NCBI GenBank assembly: GCA_948330435.1
Contig: CAOJBY010000013.1
Location: 1 to 64,000 of the forward strand
Length of the DNA stretch: 64,000 nt
Reading direction: 5' to 3'
From: an uncultured Lachnoclostridium sp.
GTDB taxonomy: Bacteria; Bacillota; Clostridia; Lachnospirales; Lachnospiraceae
Shown here: positions 1 through 9,186 of the stretch, one piece after another
How positions within the stretch are numbered: position 1 is the stretch's first letter
How the letters are laid out: each line of letters begins with the position of its first letter
Notes under the pieces: model-generated
What the model was told of the DNA's origin: nothing
Seen by the model: the letters and a program-made list of their open reading frames with translations, nothing else
The model's database searches: none
Position numbers and translations under genes: made by a program

Positions 1-1713
1 ATGGCTGACTGCAAAGGCACCTACACGGACAAAGGAAAGGGTGTTTGAGAAAAAGCTCAGCAGTACCTCAAACATCTCAAAGAAAGACTGAACCAGATAC
101 ATGCCCACGCCCCCCTCGATGCCTTTTCCCTTTTTCTCAAGCATTGCTGTCAGGGGTTCTTTAAAGAACATGGCCAAAAGCGGAATTCCAAATACCACTC
201 CAAGCACAATGCCCGCCGGAAGTACGTGACCACTCATCACAAGGAACAACACAATTGCCAGTGCACCGTAAAAGATAAATCCTGCCACGCCATTGGGATC
301 AAACCAGCTCTCTGCATCCTTATTCTTAAGGCTCACCCGAATGTGCAGCACCATGGCTGTCAAAATCATGAACATACCAAATACAATGGCCACCACAAAG
401 ACTGTATTCATCTGTCCGATGATTGGCAGGGTCATCATAGCCTCCTTGGGACTAAGCCAGATGTGGTGAATCACCGTATCCTCAAATCCAAAGAAGCTTC
501 CGTACATAAACCCAAACAAAGTGGAAAAGATACCTGCACAGGAAACAATGGCCGCCAGATTCATTCCCTTAAGCTTATAAAGAACAGCCCCTCCCAAGAG
601 AAGCACCAGACCCTGCCCCACATCTCCAAACATGGCTCCGAAGATAAAGGAATAGGTCAGGGCTACAAATATGGTAGGATCCATCTCATTGTAGGCCGGC
701 AGACCGTACATCTTAACATACATCTCAAAGGGACGAAACAGCCGGGGATTCTTTAATTTCGTAGGCGGCGTGCTGAACACATTGTCGTGGTCATCCTCTA
801 CCACCGCAAAGATTTTCTCATCCTTTTCAATCTCCGCCTGGAAAGCATCCGCCTGTTCCTCCGGCATCCAGCCGCACAAAATATAGAATACCTGGTTTCG
901 CTCCCTGGTTAACGCCGCATATTTTCGAATCTCAAAGGTCTCCTTGCGGCGTTCTAAAAGGGCACAGGCTGCAGCCAGTTGATCTCCATGATCCGCCACT
1001 ACCTTGTTCATCTCCTGATCCACAACCGCAAGTTCCTGATTGATTCCCTCCAGGCCCTCTTTCAGCTTCTCAAGAGCATCCTTGGGCGTTCCCACATATT
1101 CATCCGGCATATAGAAATGTTCAAAATGCATGGACGCATACACCGCATCAATCTTGTCCGCAAGAGAAACCGGTACAAAATAAACTCCCCACACATATCT
1201 GTCATCACACTGGCACTTATAAAAAATCGTATCCAGTGTATCGTATACATACCGTTCAAATTTTTCAAAGTACTCTTTGGAAATGCGGCCAAAACGGTAT
1301 TTCACATAATGAAATCCCAAAAGTTCATGGATATCATAGGGAATATCCTCAAAAGGCACGATCTTATTCAGGGAATCCTGACATTTCTCCTGCTTTGCCA
1401 AAAGCTCTGCTTTCTTTTTCTGCAGATCCTCAAGCTCTTCCTCTGCCTTCTTTAAAAGCTCTATGGCTTCCGTTACCGTCATTTCCGGAAATGTCCGGTT
1501 CGTTTTCAGATCTGCAGGCAGATACTCCTTTGCCTGTTTTAAGACCTCATCATAAGGATTCTTATCCGTGTAAGGTCTTAAATTGTGCACAGTCTTAAGC
1601 TCAGTCAGTGCATTTTCCAACTGTATTTCATATTTGGAAAGGTACTGCTCGGCCATCCGTTCGATATCGTCCTTCGGCCCGGTGATGCTTAAGAAATTCA
1701 TTTTAACAATCAC
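1..1713 (-). CDS. ntpI: V-type ATP synthase subunit I (partial, C-terminus off the window)
   Basis: Membrane stator subunit 'a/I' of a V/A-type ATPase, which with the K ring forms the ion path. 571 codons are visible and the 3' end lies beyond base 1. The soluble N-terminal half has coiled-coil stretches (glutamate/lysine-rich around residues 80-110). The C-terminal half carries hydrophobic helices and the family motif region around FGAMFGDVGQG. I chose the GTG at 1713 because GGAGG lies 8 nt upstream and the product then begins with the family-typical VIVKMNFLSI; the internal ATG at 1701 would be about 20 nt from that site. It is the third gene of the operon after the G/H-like and C subunits. 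A family B repeat sits between it and the C subunit gene. Family identity is secure; ion specificity (Na+ or H+) is not visible here. Confidence 0.93.
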   Translation of the reverse strand, partial: MIVKMNFLSITGPKDDIERMAEQYLSKYEIQLENALTELKTVHNLRPYTDKNPYDEVLKQAKEYLPADLKTNRTFPEMTVTEAIELLKKAEEELEDLQKKKAELLAKQEKCQDSLNKIVPFEDIPYDIHELLGFHYVKYRFGRISKEYFEKFERYVYDTLDTIFYKCQCDDRYVWGVYFVPVSLADKIDAVYASMHFEHFYMPDEYVGTPKDALEKLKEGLEGINQELAVVDQEMNKVVADHGDQLAAACALLERRKETFEIRKYAALTRERNQVFYILCGWMPEEQADAFQAEIEKDEKIFAVVEDDHDNVFSTPPTKLKNPRLFRPFEMYVKMYGLPAYNEMDPTIFVALTYSFIFGAMFGDVGQGLVLLLGGAVLYKLKGMNLAAIVSCAGIFSTLFGFMYGSFFGFEDTVIHHIWLSPKEAMMTLPIIGQMNTVFVVAIVFGMFMILTAMVLHIRVSLKNKDAESWFDPNGVAGFIFYGALAIVLFLVMSGHVLPAGIVLGVVFGIPLLAMFFKEPLTAMLEKKGKGIEGGVGMYLVQSFFEMFEVLLSFFSNTLSFVRVGAFAVSH

Positions 1714-1720
1714 TTTCCAT

Positions 1721-1850
1721 ACCTCCTATTTAAAGTTGCTACGCAACAGTACTAAAGGGTAAAGTCACTTCGACACACCTGTAATGAGAGAAACTTTCAT
1801 TCGAAAGGACACTCATGAAAGTTCCTCTCGTGCGTCTTTGCGACTTTACC
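1721..1850 (-). repeat. Family B intercistronic repeat, copy 1
   Basis: Read on the minus strand this is a near copy of 20994-21120. It has a long hairpin with outer arms at 1840-1847 and 1761-1768 and an inner stem around a GAACTTTCAT arm. A small second hairpin lies at 1735-1747, followed directly by the AGGAGG used by the subunit I gene. Between the two copies the second hairpin changes on both sides (GTTGC/GCAAC here, ATCAC/GTGAT there) while pairing is kept. It fills the whole gap between the subunit C stop and the subunit I start. Confidence 0.85.
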
Positions 1851-1864
1851 GTCCTGTAATATCT

Positions 1865-2902
1865 TTATGCTCCGATATATGACAGGGTTTCCTGTGGTTC
1901 CAGTCCATACCGCACACCCTCCAGTACCGTGGTCAGCTTGTCTATCTCTTCCTCCTTATCGTGAAGATAAGCCGTCACAACCGCCAGAGAGTAAGGATTC
2001 TTCCGCCGTTCCTCCCCATAAACCTGGTCAAGGAACTCCCGGTACAGCTTCTCCAGCTCTCCTCCGGTCAATTCTCCGAAATGTCTTCCATAATAAGTGC
2101 GTGCCAGAACTTCCTGAAGCTCCTTTTCATCGGCAGCCGTTACCATGGCACGGACCTCCTCGTCATGAAGCCGGTACACCACAGGAATCACCAGCGAATA
2201 GATGGATACAACCGGAAGCTGATAGTATCTCTTGGCACGGCAGATCCAAGTGAGATTCAGCAAATCAATCTGGCTTCCAAAGGTTCGGGTCAGCATCTGC
2301 AGATCCTTTCCCTTAAGAATCTTATCTTTCTGCTTCCAAATCTCAGAAAAATAGTACAAATCCAGTGCCATCTCATAGTCAAAGAGGGTTTTTTCTTTTG
2401 CATCATCAAGCCTTAAAAATACCTTTTTATAACTGGTATCCCGCAGTGCCGCAAGAAGCTCCGGAATCGTCTTTGCCTGAGACAATTCTTCCATATGAAT
2501 GTCAGACAGCTTCTGGAAAAAGATCCGCAACTCTTTTGACTCTCCCGTCCGATCACCATGATTGAAGATCCGCCGGAGGGCCCGTTTTATCACAGAAATC
2601 TCAAACTTTCTAAAATAGCACTCTAACAGCTTTTTCTGTTTCTTATCACAAAACCGATATAGCTTGGAAAAATCATAATACAGTGTTCCCACCACCAGAC
2701 GCTCCAGTTCTGTCTGCTGCAGCTTTGATTCCTCCTGTCCCTCCAGCACGATTTGGTAAGAGGGTGTCTGCTTCAGATAGGCGATTGCCTGGGAAACAGT
2801 TTCCATCTGGGCCAGATTCCTAAAATCTTTTTCCTTTAACAGGCGGCTTTTCATGGCACGGATCTTGGTGGAAAGAGCACCATAACTCATCACTCCACCC
2901 AT
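1865..2902 (-). CDS. ntpC: V-type ATPase subunit C (AC39/NtpC family)
   Basis: Subunit C of the V/A-type ATPase, the funnel-shaped protein linking the central rotor stalk to the membrane c/K ring. At 345 aa the length fits the family. The N-terminal YGALSTKIRAMKSRLL segment and the mostly helical, charged body without membrane segments match the AC39 fold. The start at 2902 (MGGVMSYG) is preferred because AGGAG lies 6-7 nt upstream, whereas the inner ATG before SYGAL is too close to a GGTGGAG. The gene begins right after the stop of the upstream G/H-like gene, suggesting translational coupling. The region between this gene and subunit I holds the family B repeat, which could alter the ratio of C to I. 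Confidence 0.93.
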   Translation of the reverse strand: MGGVMSYGALSTKIRAMKSRLLKEKDFRNLAQMETVSQAIAYLKQTPSYQIVLEGQEESKLQQTELERLVVGTLYYDFSKLYRFCDKKQKKLLECYFRKFEISVIKRALRRIFNHGDRTGESKELRIFFQKLSDIHMEELSQAKTIPELLAALRDTSYKKVFLRLDDAKEKTLFDYEMALDLYYFSEIWKQKDKILKGKDLQMLTRTFGSQIDLLNLTWICRAKRYYQLPVVSIYSLVIPVVYRLHDEEVRAMVTAADEKELQEVLARTYYGRHFGELTGGELEKLYREFLDQVYGEERRKNPYSLAVVTAYLHDKEEEIDKLTTVLEGVRYGLEPQETLSYIGA

Positions 2903-2903
2903 A

Positions 2904-3224
2904 TTATTCTCCTATAATATAATGAAACAGCTTGTCCGCAAGCTTTTTGTGATTCTGATCATATTCTCTTTTCATGGAATTAAGTTCCTGCTGGGTTTCC
3001 TCACGCATCTTCAAAAGCTCCTGCTCCGCTTCTGCTTTCAGCTTCTCATTCAGTTCTTTTAACTTTTCTTCTGTCTGTGCATCCAGCTTCTGATCAAAAT
3101 CTATGGTTTTCTGCTCATATTCTCGGGCAATCCGTCTCTTTTCATTGGCCGCTTCATTCTCTATATTCACAGCCGCAGCTTCAATCTCGGAAAGCCTGCC
3201 GAGCACAGTCGCCATCTGTTCCAT
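2904..3224 (-). CDS. V-type ATPase subunit G/H-like coiled-coil protein
   Basis: A 106-aa almost entirely coiled-coil protein rich in Glu, Lys, Gln and Ala (for example EAEQELLKMREETQQEL). This is typical of the G/H (AhaH, NtpF-like) peripheral-stalk subunit that pairs with subunit E. It is the first gene of the V-ATPase operon seen here, and the position ahead of C and I supports the assignment. The ATG at 3224 has GGAGGGAG about 6 nt upstream. A short family A core (GCGGAACT) lies just upstream of that ribosome-binding site. Low-complexity composition makes family assignment by sequence weak, so the call rests mostly on context. Confidence 0.8.
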   Translation of the reverse strand: MEQMATVLGRLSEIEAAAVNIENEAANEKRRIAREYEQKTIDFDQKLDAQTEEKLKELNEKLKAEAEQELLKMREETQQELNSMKREYDQNHKKLADKLFHYIIGE

Positions 3225-3241
3225 GCTACTCCCTCCATTTC

Positions 3242-3253
3242 AGTTCCGCAATA
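3242..3253 (-). repeat. Short family A core upstream of the V-ATPase operon
   Basis: On the minus strand this reads TATTGCGGAACT and is followed by GAAAT and the GGAGGG ribosome-binding site of the first V-ATPase gene. The same core precedes ribosome-binding sites at 19.58, 57.93, 59.59 and 63.8 kb. The remaining gap (3254-3386) is very A+T rich. It holds possible -10 elements (TATAGT near 3297) but no convincing -35. Confidence 0.55.
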
Positions 3254-3386
3254 CAAAAACAATGCACAATTGCACCTTTTACATTCACTGATATACTATA
3301 CTCTTTTATGATGAAAATCTATAGTAAAAATGACAAAAAACACAAAAAAACTAGATATTTTTTTTAAATAGTACCCTTTTATACGC

Positions 3387-3418
3387 AAAAAATTCCCCGG
3401 CGAAAAAGCCGGGGAATA
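3387..3418 (-). terminator. Rho-independent terminator of rpsU
   Basis: On the minus strand a CCCCGGC stem with a short T-rich loop pairs with GCCGGGG (flanked by matching TT/AA), followed by AATTTTTTG. It lies 16 nt beyond the rpsU stop and separates rpsU from the V-ATPase operon. Confidence 0.9.
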
Positions 3419-3433
3419 ATTGTTTTTGCACAA

Positions 3434-3610
3434 TTAATTGAATTTACGTTTTCTGGCTGCTTCAGATTTCTTCTTACGTCTTACGCTCGGCTTCTCGTAA
3501 TGTTCTCTTTTACGAATTTCCTGCTGAATGCCTGCTTTGGCACAGTTTCTTTTAAAACGGCGTAAAGCGCTATCTAAAGTCTCATTCTCTTTTACGATTA
3601 CATTCGACAT
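3434..3610 (-). CDS. rpsU: 30S ribosomal protein S21
   Basis: Small basic protein bS21 of the 30S subunit, 58 aa, with the conserved [12 protein letters not shown] and the basic tail [13 protein letters not shown]. The ATG at 3610 is the family-standard start ([10 protein letters not shown]) with AGGTG 7 nt upstream; an upstream in-frame extension is not supported. It has its own perfect promoter (3691-3719) and terminator, so it is a single-gene transcript between alaS and the V-ATPase operon. Identification is certain. Confidence 0.98.
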   Translation of the reverse strand: MSNVIVKENETLDSALRRFKRNCAKAGIQQEIRKREHYEKPSVRRKKKSEAARKRKFN

Positions 3611-3690
3611 AGTATCACACCTAACCTCCCTCCAGTTGTATATTGTGCATGAGACACAACTGTCTGGGTTCTTCTTACTGCACACATACG

Positions 3691-3719
3691 ATTATAGGGG
3701 TTTATGGAGGTTCTGTCAA
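3691..3719 (-). promoter_or_regulatory. Sigma-A promoter of rpsU
   Basis: TTGACA (3714-3719) and TATAAT (3691-3696) on the minus strand, separated by exactly 17 nt: a perfect consensus match, as expected for a ribosomal protein gene. The leader is about 75 nt. Confidence 0.92.
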
Positions 3720-3767
3720 CACTTTTTCTTGTTTTCTTATAAATAATAACCAAAATTTGTCATATTC

Positions 3768-6407
3768 CTATTTTATCTGCTCAGCCACAACCTCTGCTGC
3801 TTTTTCAATGGCAGCATCCATTCCATCCGGATTCTTGCCACCGGCCTGGGCCATGCCCGGCCGTCCGCCGCCGCCACCTCCTACAAGACCTGCGACAGCC
3901 TTAATCAGATTGCCAGCATGTGCCCCTTTCTTCTGTGCTCCATCCGTAGCCGTGGCCATCAGGCTTACCTTGCCGTCCATAGCGGAAGCCAGAACTACGA
4001 TTCCCTCTCCTAGCTTCTCTTTTAACTGATCCCCAAGCTCCCGAAGACCATTCATATCCACATTCTCAAGCTTGGCTGCCAGAAGCTTCACACCACCGAT
4101 CTCTTTTACCTGATCCATGACATCACCCAAGGCATCCTTGGCAAGCTTGCTCTTTAAAGCATCGTTCTCACTGCGAAGCTCCTTAATCTCGGCCTGAAGA
4201 TGCTCAATCTTCTCCGTCAGATTGGCCGGTGTAGCCTTTGCCGCATGAGCAGCCTCACTAAGCTTCTGCTCCAATTCACGATAATATGCAAATACACCAT
4301 TTCCGGTCAGTGCCTCAATACGCCGTACGCCTGCCGCAATACCTGCCTCGGAGACAATCTTAAATGCCGTAATCACACCAGTATTGGCTACATGAGTACC
4401 GCCACAGAGTTCCTTGGAAAAATCACCCATGGATACCACACGCACATCTTCCTCGTATTTCTCTCCAAAAAGTGCCATGGCACCTGTCTTCTTGGCATCT
4501 TCAAGGTTCATAACCTCCGTCACTACCGGAAGAGAAGCCTGAATCTCCTGATTTACCAACACTTCTACTTTCTCAAGTTCCTCCGCTGTCATAGCTTCAA
4601 AATGAGAAAAGTCAAAACGGAGACGATCCGGTGTCACCAGGGAGCCTTTCTGCTCCACATGACTGCCAAGAACCGTCTTTAATGCCTTCTGAAGCAAATG
4701 AGTGGCACTGTGGTTCTTACAGGTATCGGCACGCCCCTTTTCACATACCCCTAAAGAAGCCTTGTCAGATACCTTCAACATCCCCCTTGTCATACGTCCT
4801 ACATGTCCAATCTTGCCTCCAAGAAGCTTAATGGTATCATGAACCTCAAATTCACCGTCCGCTGTGCGGATCACGCCGGTATCCCCTTGCTGACCACCCA
4901 TCGTTGCATAGAATGGTGTCCTTTCTACAAAAACGGTTCCGTTTTCGCCCTCAGTAAGTGCCTCCACAAGCTCACTCTCTGTGGTGAGAACTGTGATCTT
5001 TGATTCAAATGTCAACTGATCATAACCTACAAACTCTGTAGTGACAGAGGGAGCAATCTCATCATAAACAGTAGCGTCCGCCCCCATATAGTTGGTAACG
5101 GCACGAGCCTCTCTTGCCTTAATCCTCTGCTCCTCCATGGCCGCCTTAAATCCTTCCTCGTCAATGGAAAAGCCCTTTTCCTCCAGAATTTCTCTGGTTA
5201 AATCAACCGGGAAACCATAGGTGTCATAAAGCTTAAAAGTATTTTCGCCGGAAAGAACTTTCGTTCCCTCTTTTTGCATCTGGGCTTCCAGATCTGCCAG
5301 AATACTTAAACCCTGATCAATGGTCTTATTGAACTTCTCCTCCTCCTGGGTCAGCACCTTAAAGATAAAGCTCTTTTTCTCTTCCAACTCCGGATAGCCA
5401 TCCTTAGAGCCTTCAATCACCGTCTCGCTTAACCGGGCAAGGAACTTTCCTTCAATGCCCAGGAGGCGTCCGTGGCGGGCCGCCCGGCGGATCAGACGGC
5501 GAAGCACATAGCCCCGGCCCTCATTGGTAGGCATAATGCCGTCAGAGATCATAAAGGTAGCGGAACGGATATGATCAGTAATCAGGCGGATGGATACATC
5601 CTTATTTTCATCCTTTTTATATTCTGCATGGGCAAACTCGCACACCTTGTCTCGAAGTGCCCGAACCGTATCTACATCAAAAATGGAATCCACATCCTGC
5701 ACCACAGACGCAAGACGTTCCAGACCCATACCCGTGTCAATATTCTTCTGTTCCAGTTCAGTATAATGATTATTGCCGTCATTATCAAACTGGGTAAATA
5801 CATCGTTCCAGATCTCCATATAGCGATCGCAGTCGCAGCCTACCGTACAGCCCGGCTTGCCGCAGCCATATTTTTCGCCCCGATCGTAATAAACCTCGGA
5901 ACAGGGACCACAGGGACCGGCACCATGCTCCCAGAAATTATCCTCCTTGCCAAAGCGGAAGATGCGCTCTGCCGGAATCCCGATTTCCTTATTCCAGATA
6001 TCAAAGGCTTCATCATCCTCCAGATAAATGGACGGATACAGCCTGTCCTTGTCAAGGCCCACAACCTCAGTCAGGAACTCCCAGGTCCAGGTAATGGCTT
6101 CCCGCTTAAAGTAATCTCCAAAGGAAAAGTTGCCCAGCATCTCAAAAAAGGTGCCGTGGCGTGCTGTCTTGCCTACGTTCTCGATATCACCAGTGCGGAT
6201 GCACTTCTGACAGGTTGTCACCCGTCTTCTGGGAGGAATCTCCGCCCCGGTAAAATAAGGCTTTAAAGGTGCCATACCGGAATTAATCAGCAACAAACTC
6301 TTATCATTATGCGGAATCAGCGAAAAACTCTTCATGGCCAGATGGCCCTTACTCTCAAAAAACTCCAAAAACATCTTTCGAAGCTCATTTACTCCATATG
6401 GTTTCAT
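3768..6407 (-). CDS. alaS: Alanine--tRNA ligase
   Basis: Charges tRNA-Ala with alanine and edits mischarged Ser/Gly. The 879-aa product has the full bacterial layout: class II catalytic core (motif around RRRVTTCQKCIRTGD), the tRNA-recognition middle, the editing domain with HSATHLL and the distal CGGTH zinc motif, and a C-terminal DHHA1-type domain with a glycine run (GGGGGGRPG). The start at 6407 (MKPYGVNEL) has AGGAGG 6 nt upstream; a longer in-frame extension to 6530 has no ribosome-binding site and would begin upstream of the promoter. No T-box leader is visible: the untranslated leader is only about 60 nt. Confidence 0.98.
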   Translation of the reverse strand: MKPYGVNELRKMFLEFFESKGHLAMKSFSLIPHNDKSLLLINSGMAPLKPYFTGAEIPPRRRVTTCQKCIRTGDIENVGKTARHGTFFEMLGNFSFGDYFKREAITWTWEFLTEVVGLDKDRLYPSIYLEDDEAFDIWNKEIGIPAERIFRFGKEDNFWEHGAGPCGPCSEVYYDRGEKYGCGKPGCTVGCDCDRYMEIWNDVFTQFDNDGNNHYTELEQKNIDTGMGLERLASVVQDVDSIFDVDTVRALRDKVCEFAHAEYKKDENKDVSIRLITDHIRSATFMISDGIMPTNEGRGYVLRRLIRRAARHGRLLGIEGKFLARLSETVIEGSKDGYPELEEKKSFIFKVLTQEEEKFNKTIDQGLSILADLEAQMQKEGTKVLSGENTFKLYDTYGFPVDLTREILEEKGFSIDEEGFKAAMEEQRIKAREARAVTNYMGADATVYDEIAPSVTTEFVGYDQLTFESKITVLTTESELVEALTEGENGTVFVERTPFYATMGGQQGDTGVIRTADGEFEVHDTIKLLGGKIGHVGRMTRGMLKVSDKASLGVCEKGRADTCKNHSATHLLQKALKTVLGSHVEQKGSLVTPDRLRFDFSHFEAMTAEELEKVEVLVNQEIQASLPVVTEVMNLEDAKKTGAMALFGEKYEEDVRVVSMGDFSKELCGGTHVANTGVITAFKIVSEAGIAAGVRRIEALTGNGVFAYYRELEQKLSEAAHAAKATPANLTEKIEHLQAEIKELRSENDALKSKLAKDALGDVMDQVKEIGGVKLLAAKLENVDMNGLRELGDQLKEKLGEGIVVLASAMDGKVSLMATATDGAQKKGAHAGNLIKAVAGLVGGGGGGRPGMAQAGGKNPDGMDAAIEKAAEVVAEQIK

Positions 6408-6476
6408 TTGTTCCCTCCTGGGCCTGCTTATATATAGAAAGAACGCAAGCCAAACTTTTATATCCAATAAGTATAA

Positions 6477-6505
6477 ATTATAAATATATTTTGATGCCTT
6501 GTCAA
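6477..6505 (-). promoter_or_regulatory. Sigma-A promoter of alaS
   Basis: TTGACA (6500-6505) and TATAAT (6477-6482) on the minus strand, 17 nt apart. It fixes the alaS start, because the longer reading frame extends upstream of this promoter. Confidence 0.92.
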
Positions 6506-6670
6506 TGTCGAAGACGAATTTTAAGAACATCCCAACAAAGTTTTATACCCGTGTAATTTCCTCACATTTTTGCACATTTGTCCATTTTATTTTTCCCACT
6601 GAATTTTTATAATCTGCCTGAGATTTGTTCTGTTTAAGTATCAAAACGTACAAAGGAGAGGCAGACAGCC

Positions 6671-8827
6671 ATGACTCATAAGCAACAGCATAAATTTTCT
6701 ACATTTTTTTCAAAACCTGTAGCAGGTGGCCTGCTGCTTCTTATTTTTTACATTCTTTCCCTTTATGTTATCGGTACAAAAAAACAAAGGTGCATTTTCA
6801 TGGATACGGATTACATAACTCCTGATGTGCCCATTGTTCTTGCCTCTCCCCATATTCGCCACTCTGATATTGACAATTGCATCTGGTATGTTGGGGGACG
6901 GGAGGTTTCCCATTCAGATACGCTCACCTCCTATACACCCTCCGTGGATGATCAGGAGCACTTTATTCGGGTATCCGTAACGTTAAAGGATGGAACCTGC
7001 TATGAAGACTCTCTCTATTTCAGCGTCTTACCCGTTATTTATCTGGACAGCCATACCGCCTACGAAAATGTGACAAAAGAAGAAAACACTTCTGTTTCTA
7101 TGAAATTAACTGCCGGCAAAGAGTACCTTCCATCTCAGCTATACTCCGGATCCGCCCAAATCCATCTCCGGGGCAACTCAACCAGCACCATGCCCAAGCT
7201 TCCCTTTAAGTTGAAGCTGGAAGAAAAAACAAATCTTCTGGACCTTGGCGAAACCCGCCATTGGGTTCTTTTGGCCAATGCCATAGATTCCACTTTACTA
7301 CGCAACAAACTGGTTTATGACTTTTCCGGAGATATTGGTGCGTCCTGCCAGATGCATTCAGAATTTGTCTCTCTCATCTACAACGGAGAATATCAGGGAG
7401 TCTACCAACTCTGTGAACAGGTAAGGATTGGAAAAAGCAGTGTTGATATTTATAACTGGAAAGACACAGCCCAGGCTGTGGCCGAAATAATATCTTCTGA
7501 TTTGGTGTATCAAAAACAAATATCCCGTGAAGAACAGCCTGTCATACAGGCGTTTATGGAAACGGATCTGCTTTCGGATTTCTCCTGGATAGACACCGGA
7601 GTATTCGAGTCTCCCTCTCTGAAACTTTGGAATCAAAACGGGTCCAATGTTGCAACCACCTATCATCTTGAAGATTATTTTGACTTCAAAAGTCTCCCAA
7701 AAGCATCCGGAGGTGTACTGCTGGAAATGGACTATTTTCACAAACAGGATGCCTGCCTGAAAACCAATTACTCACTTCCCTTTTATTTTAACACCCCCTC
7801 ATATGGTGACACTTATCCGGAATTGTATTCTTATATCCGGGAAAACCTTCAGGCTTTGGAATATGCTTTCCATGATACAGACTGCACCTATCACAATGTA
7901 TCTTCCCATTACCGTACAGACAATGAGGGATGGTTTGACTGGGGTGAAACACTCCAAAGGCAGGATGTAACCTATACGCAGGTAGATTTTGATTCCGCCT
8001 CCTTTGATGGTGCTCATTATTCAGAACTTATCGATTTTGAGTCGCTTCTGGTTAATTTTCTCCTTTGTGAATTCACGGTAAATTGGGATGGGATGAAAAA
8101 CAGCGTCTATCTCTATAAAGATATTGAAGGACCTTTTTATATAGAACCCGCCTGGGATTATGACTGGGCCTGGGGAAATGGCTGCTACGAACTTGACACA
8201 TGGAAGCCGGATATCTGGCAGACCACAGATGAATATTTTGCCAATGAAGAATACTATCAGAGCGTCCAATGGAACCGGTATCTCATCCGGGATCCTTACT
8301 TTTTAACACAGATTTATGAAAAATATTGGGAAGTATGCAGAAGTGCTATAGAAGATCTTATTCGGGACAACGGCCAGATTGACCAATGTGCAAAAAAGCT
8401 AAAGCCTGCCGCAGATGCCAACGATGCCAGATGGGGTGGATGTGAGGGAAACTTTAAAGGTCAGAAATTTGATGAGGGTATCAGGGTTTTAAAAGATTTC
8501 ATCCGACAGTGTGTTGCTTGGATGGATCTGCAAATGGCCTTTCCAAGAGGATTACCCCCCCCCATAACCGTTCACACAACACTTCCCGATTATGCCGGTA
8601 TCTCCTTTCAGGTAAACGGAACGCATTTTTACAAAGCCAAAATCACAGACGGAACTGCTGTAATTCTGATTCCAGACCACGATCTGCAAAGAGAAACCGG
8701 CAGCTGGAACACCATCCAGATACGGGCATTGGATAAAAATGGAACTTACATCATCAATCCGGAAGGGACCGTATCCGGAGATTATTCCAATGCGGTTTCT
8801 AATTACATCAGTTTTACAAAAGACTAA
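6671..8827 (+). CDS. CotH-family (spore coat protein H kinase-like) membrane-anchored protein
   Basis: 718 aa with a single N-terminal membrane segment (about residues 17-36), then an Ig-like stretch to about 130, then a CotH domain. Recognisable CotH elements are HLRGNSTS followed by KLPFKLKL, the GEYQGVYQLCEQV segment and the WDYDWAWGN motif that holds the metal- and ATP-binding residues of CotH kinases. Known CotH is an atypical protein kinase of the spore coat; many Clostridia carry membrane-anchored paralogs of unknown substrate. AGGAG lies 12 nt upstream of the ATG. The stop overlaps the convergent arsR stop, so neither gene has room for its own terminator. A TATAAT at 6608-6613 could be its promoter but lacks a clear -35. 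Domain call firm, role uncertain. Confidence 0.85.
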   Translation: MTHKQQHKFSTFFSKPVAGGLLLLIFYILSLYVIGTKKQRCIFMDTDYITPDVPIVLASPHIRHSDIDNCIWYVGGREVSHSDTLTSYTPSVDDQEHFIRVSVTLKDGTCYEDSLYFSVLPVIYLDSHTAYENVTKEENTSVSMKLTAGKEYLPSQLYSGSAQIHLRGNSTSTMPKLPFKLKLEEKTNLLDLGETRHWVLLANAIDSTLLRNKLVYDFSGDIGASCQMHSEFVSLIYNGEYQGVYQLCEQVRIGKSSVDIYNWKDTAQAVAEIISSDLVYQKQISREEQPVIQAFMETDLLSDFSWIDTGVFESPSLKLWNQNGSNVATTYHLEDYFDFKSLPKASGGVLLEMDYFHKQDACLKTNYSLPFYFNTPSYGDTYPELYSYIRENLQALEYAFHDTDCTYHNVSSHYRTDNEGWFDWGETLQRQDVTYTQVDFDSASFDGAHYSELIDFESLLVNFLLCEFTVNWDGMKNSVYLYKDIEGPFYIEPAWDYDWAWGNGCYELDTWKPDIWQTTDEYFANEEYYQSVQWNRYLIRDPYFLTQIYEKYWEVCRSAIEDLIRDNGQIDQCAKKLKPAADANDARWGGCEGNFKGQKFDEGIRVLKDFIRQCVAWMDLQMAFPRGLPPPITVHTTLPDYAGISFQVNGTHFYKAKITDGTAVILIPDHDLQRETGSWNTIQIRALDKNGTYIINPEGTVSGDYSNAVSNYISFTKD

Positions 8828-9186
8828 TCCTCCTCAATATGCTCTCTTCCCTGATCAATAATGGTACGCACGTGATTATCTGCCAGCGAGTAAAAGATTG
8901 ACTTTCCTTCCCGTCTGCTTTTCACCAGCTTGCTTTGCTTCAGAATGCGAAGCTGATGTGAAATAGCAGACTGGGTCATATTCAAAGCCTGTGCCAGATC
9001 ACAGACACAAACCTCCGCCTCGAACAGTACAAACAAAATGCGGATCCGGGTGGAATCTCCAAAAACCTTAAATAGTTCCGCCAGATCGTAAAGTTCCGTC
9101 TCCTCCGGCAATTTTTCCTGAACAATTTTCAAAAGGTTCTCATGAACTTCAAAGGTATCACAGCATCCCTCTATCTTTCCTGCCAT
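8824..9186 (-). CDS. ArsR/SmtB-family metal-sensing repressor (CadC/ZiaR-like)
   Basis: 120-aa winged-helix repressor that should release DNA on binding a divalent soft metal. Both known site types are present: an alpha3N Cys set (Cys8/Cys9 near the N-terminus plus Cys60 and Cys62 in EVCVCDLA, as in CadC) and an alpha5 set (Asp103, His105, His116, Glu119, as in SmtB/CadC). It is the last gene of the HMA-ATPase-arsR operon; its ATG overlaps the ATPase stop as TGATG. A GTG three bases upstream is an alternative start. It is expected to autoregulate through the palindrome at 11341-11360. Cd/Pb/Zn sensing is inferred from ligands, not shown. Confidence 0.93.
   Translation of the reverse strand: MAGKIEGCCDTFEVHENLLKIVQEKLPEETELYDLAELFKVFGDSTRIRILFVLFEAEVCVCDLAQALNMTQSAISHQLRILKQSKLVKSRREGKSIFYSLADNHVRTIIDQGREHIEED

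Noticed and set aside
3254..3386. Promoter of the V-ATPase operon
   Set aside because: Several A/T-rich -10-like hexamers occur but none has an acceptable -35 at the right distance, so no site is called.
5472..6266. Long plus-strand frame of 264 codons opposite alaS
   Set aside because: It is antisense to the conserved catalytic core of alaS, has no ribosome-binding site and no protein-like family pattern.
6408..6476. T-box riboswitch before alaS
   Set aside because: The leader is about 60 nt and lacks the conserved T-box antiterminator sequence.
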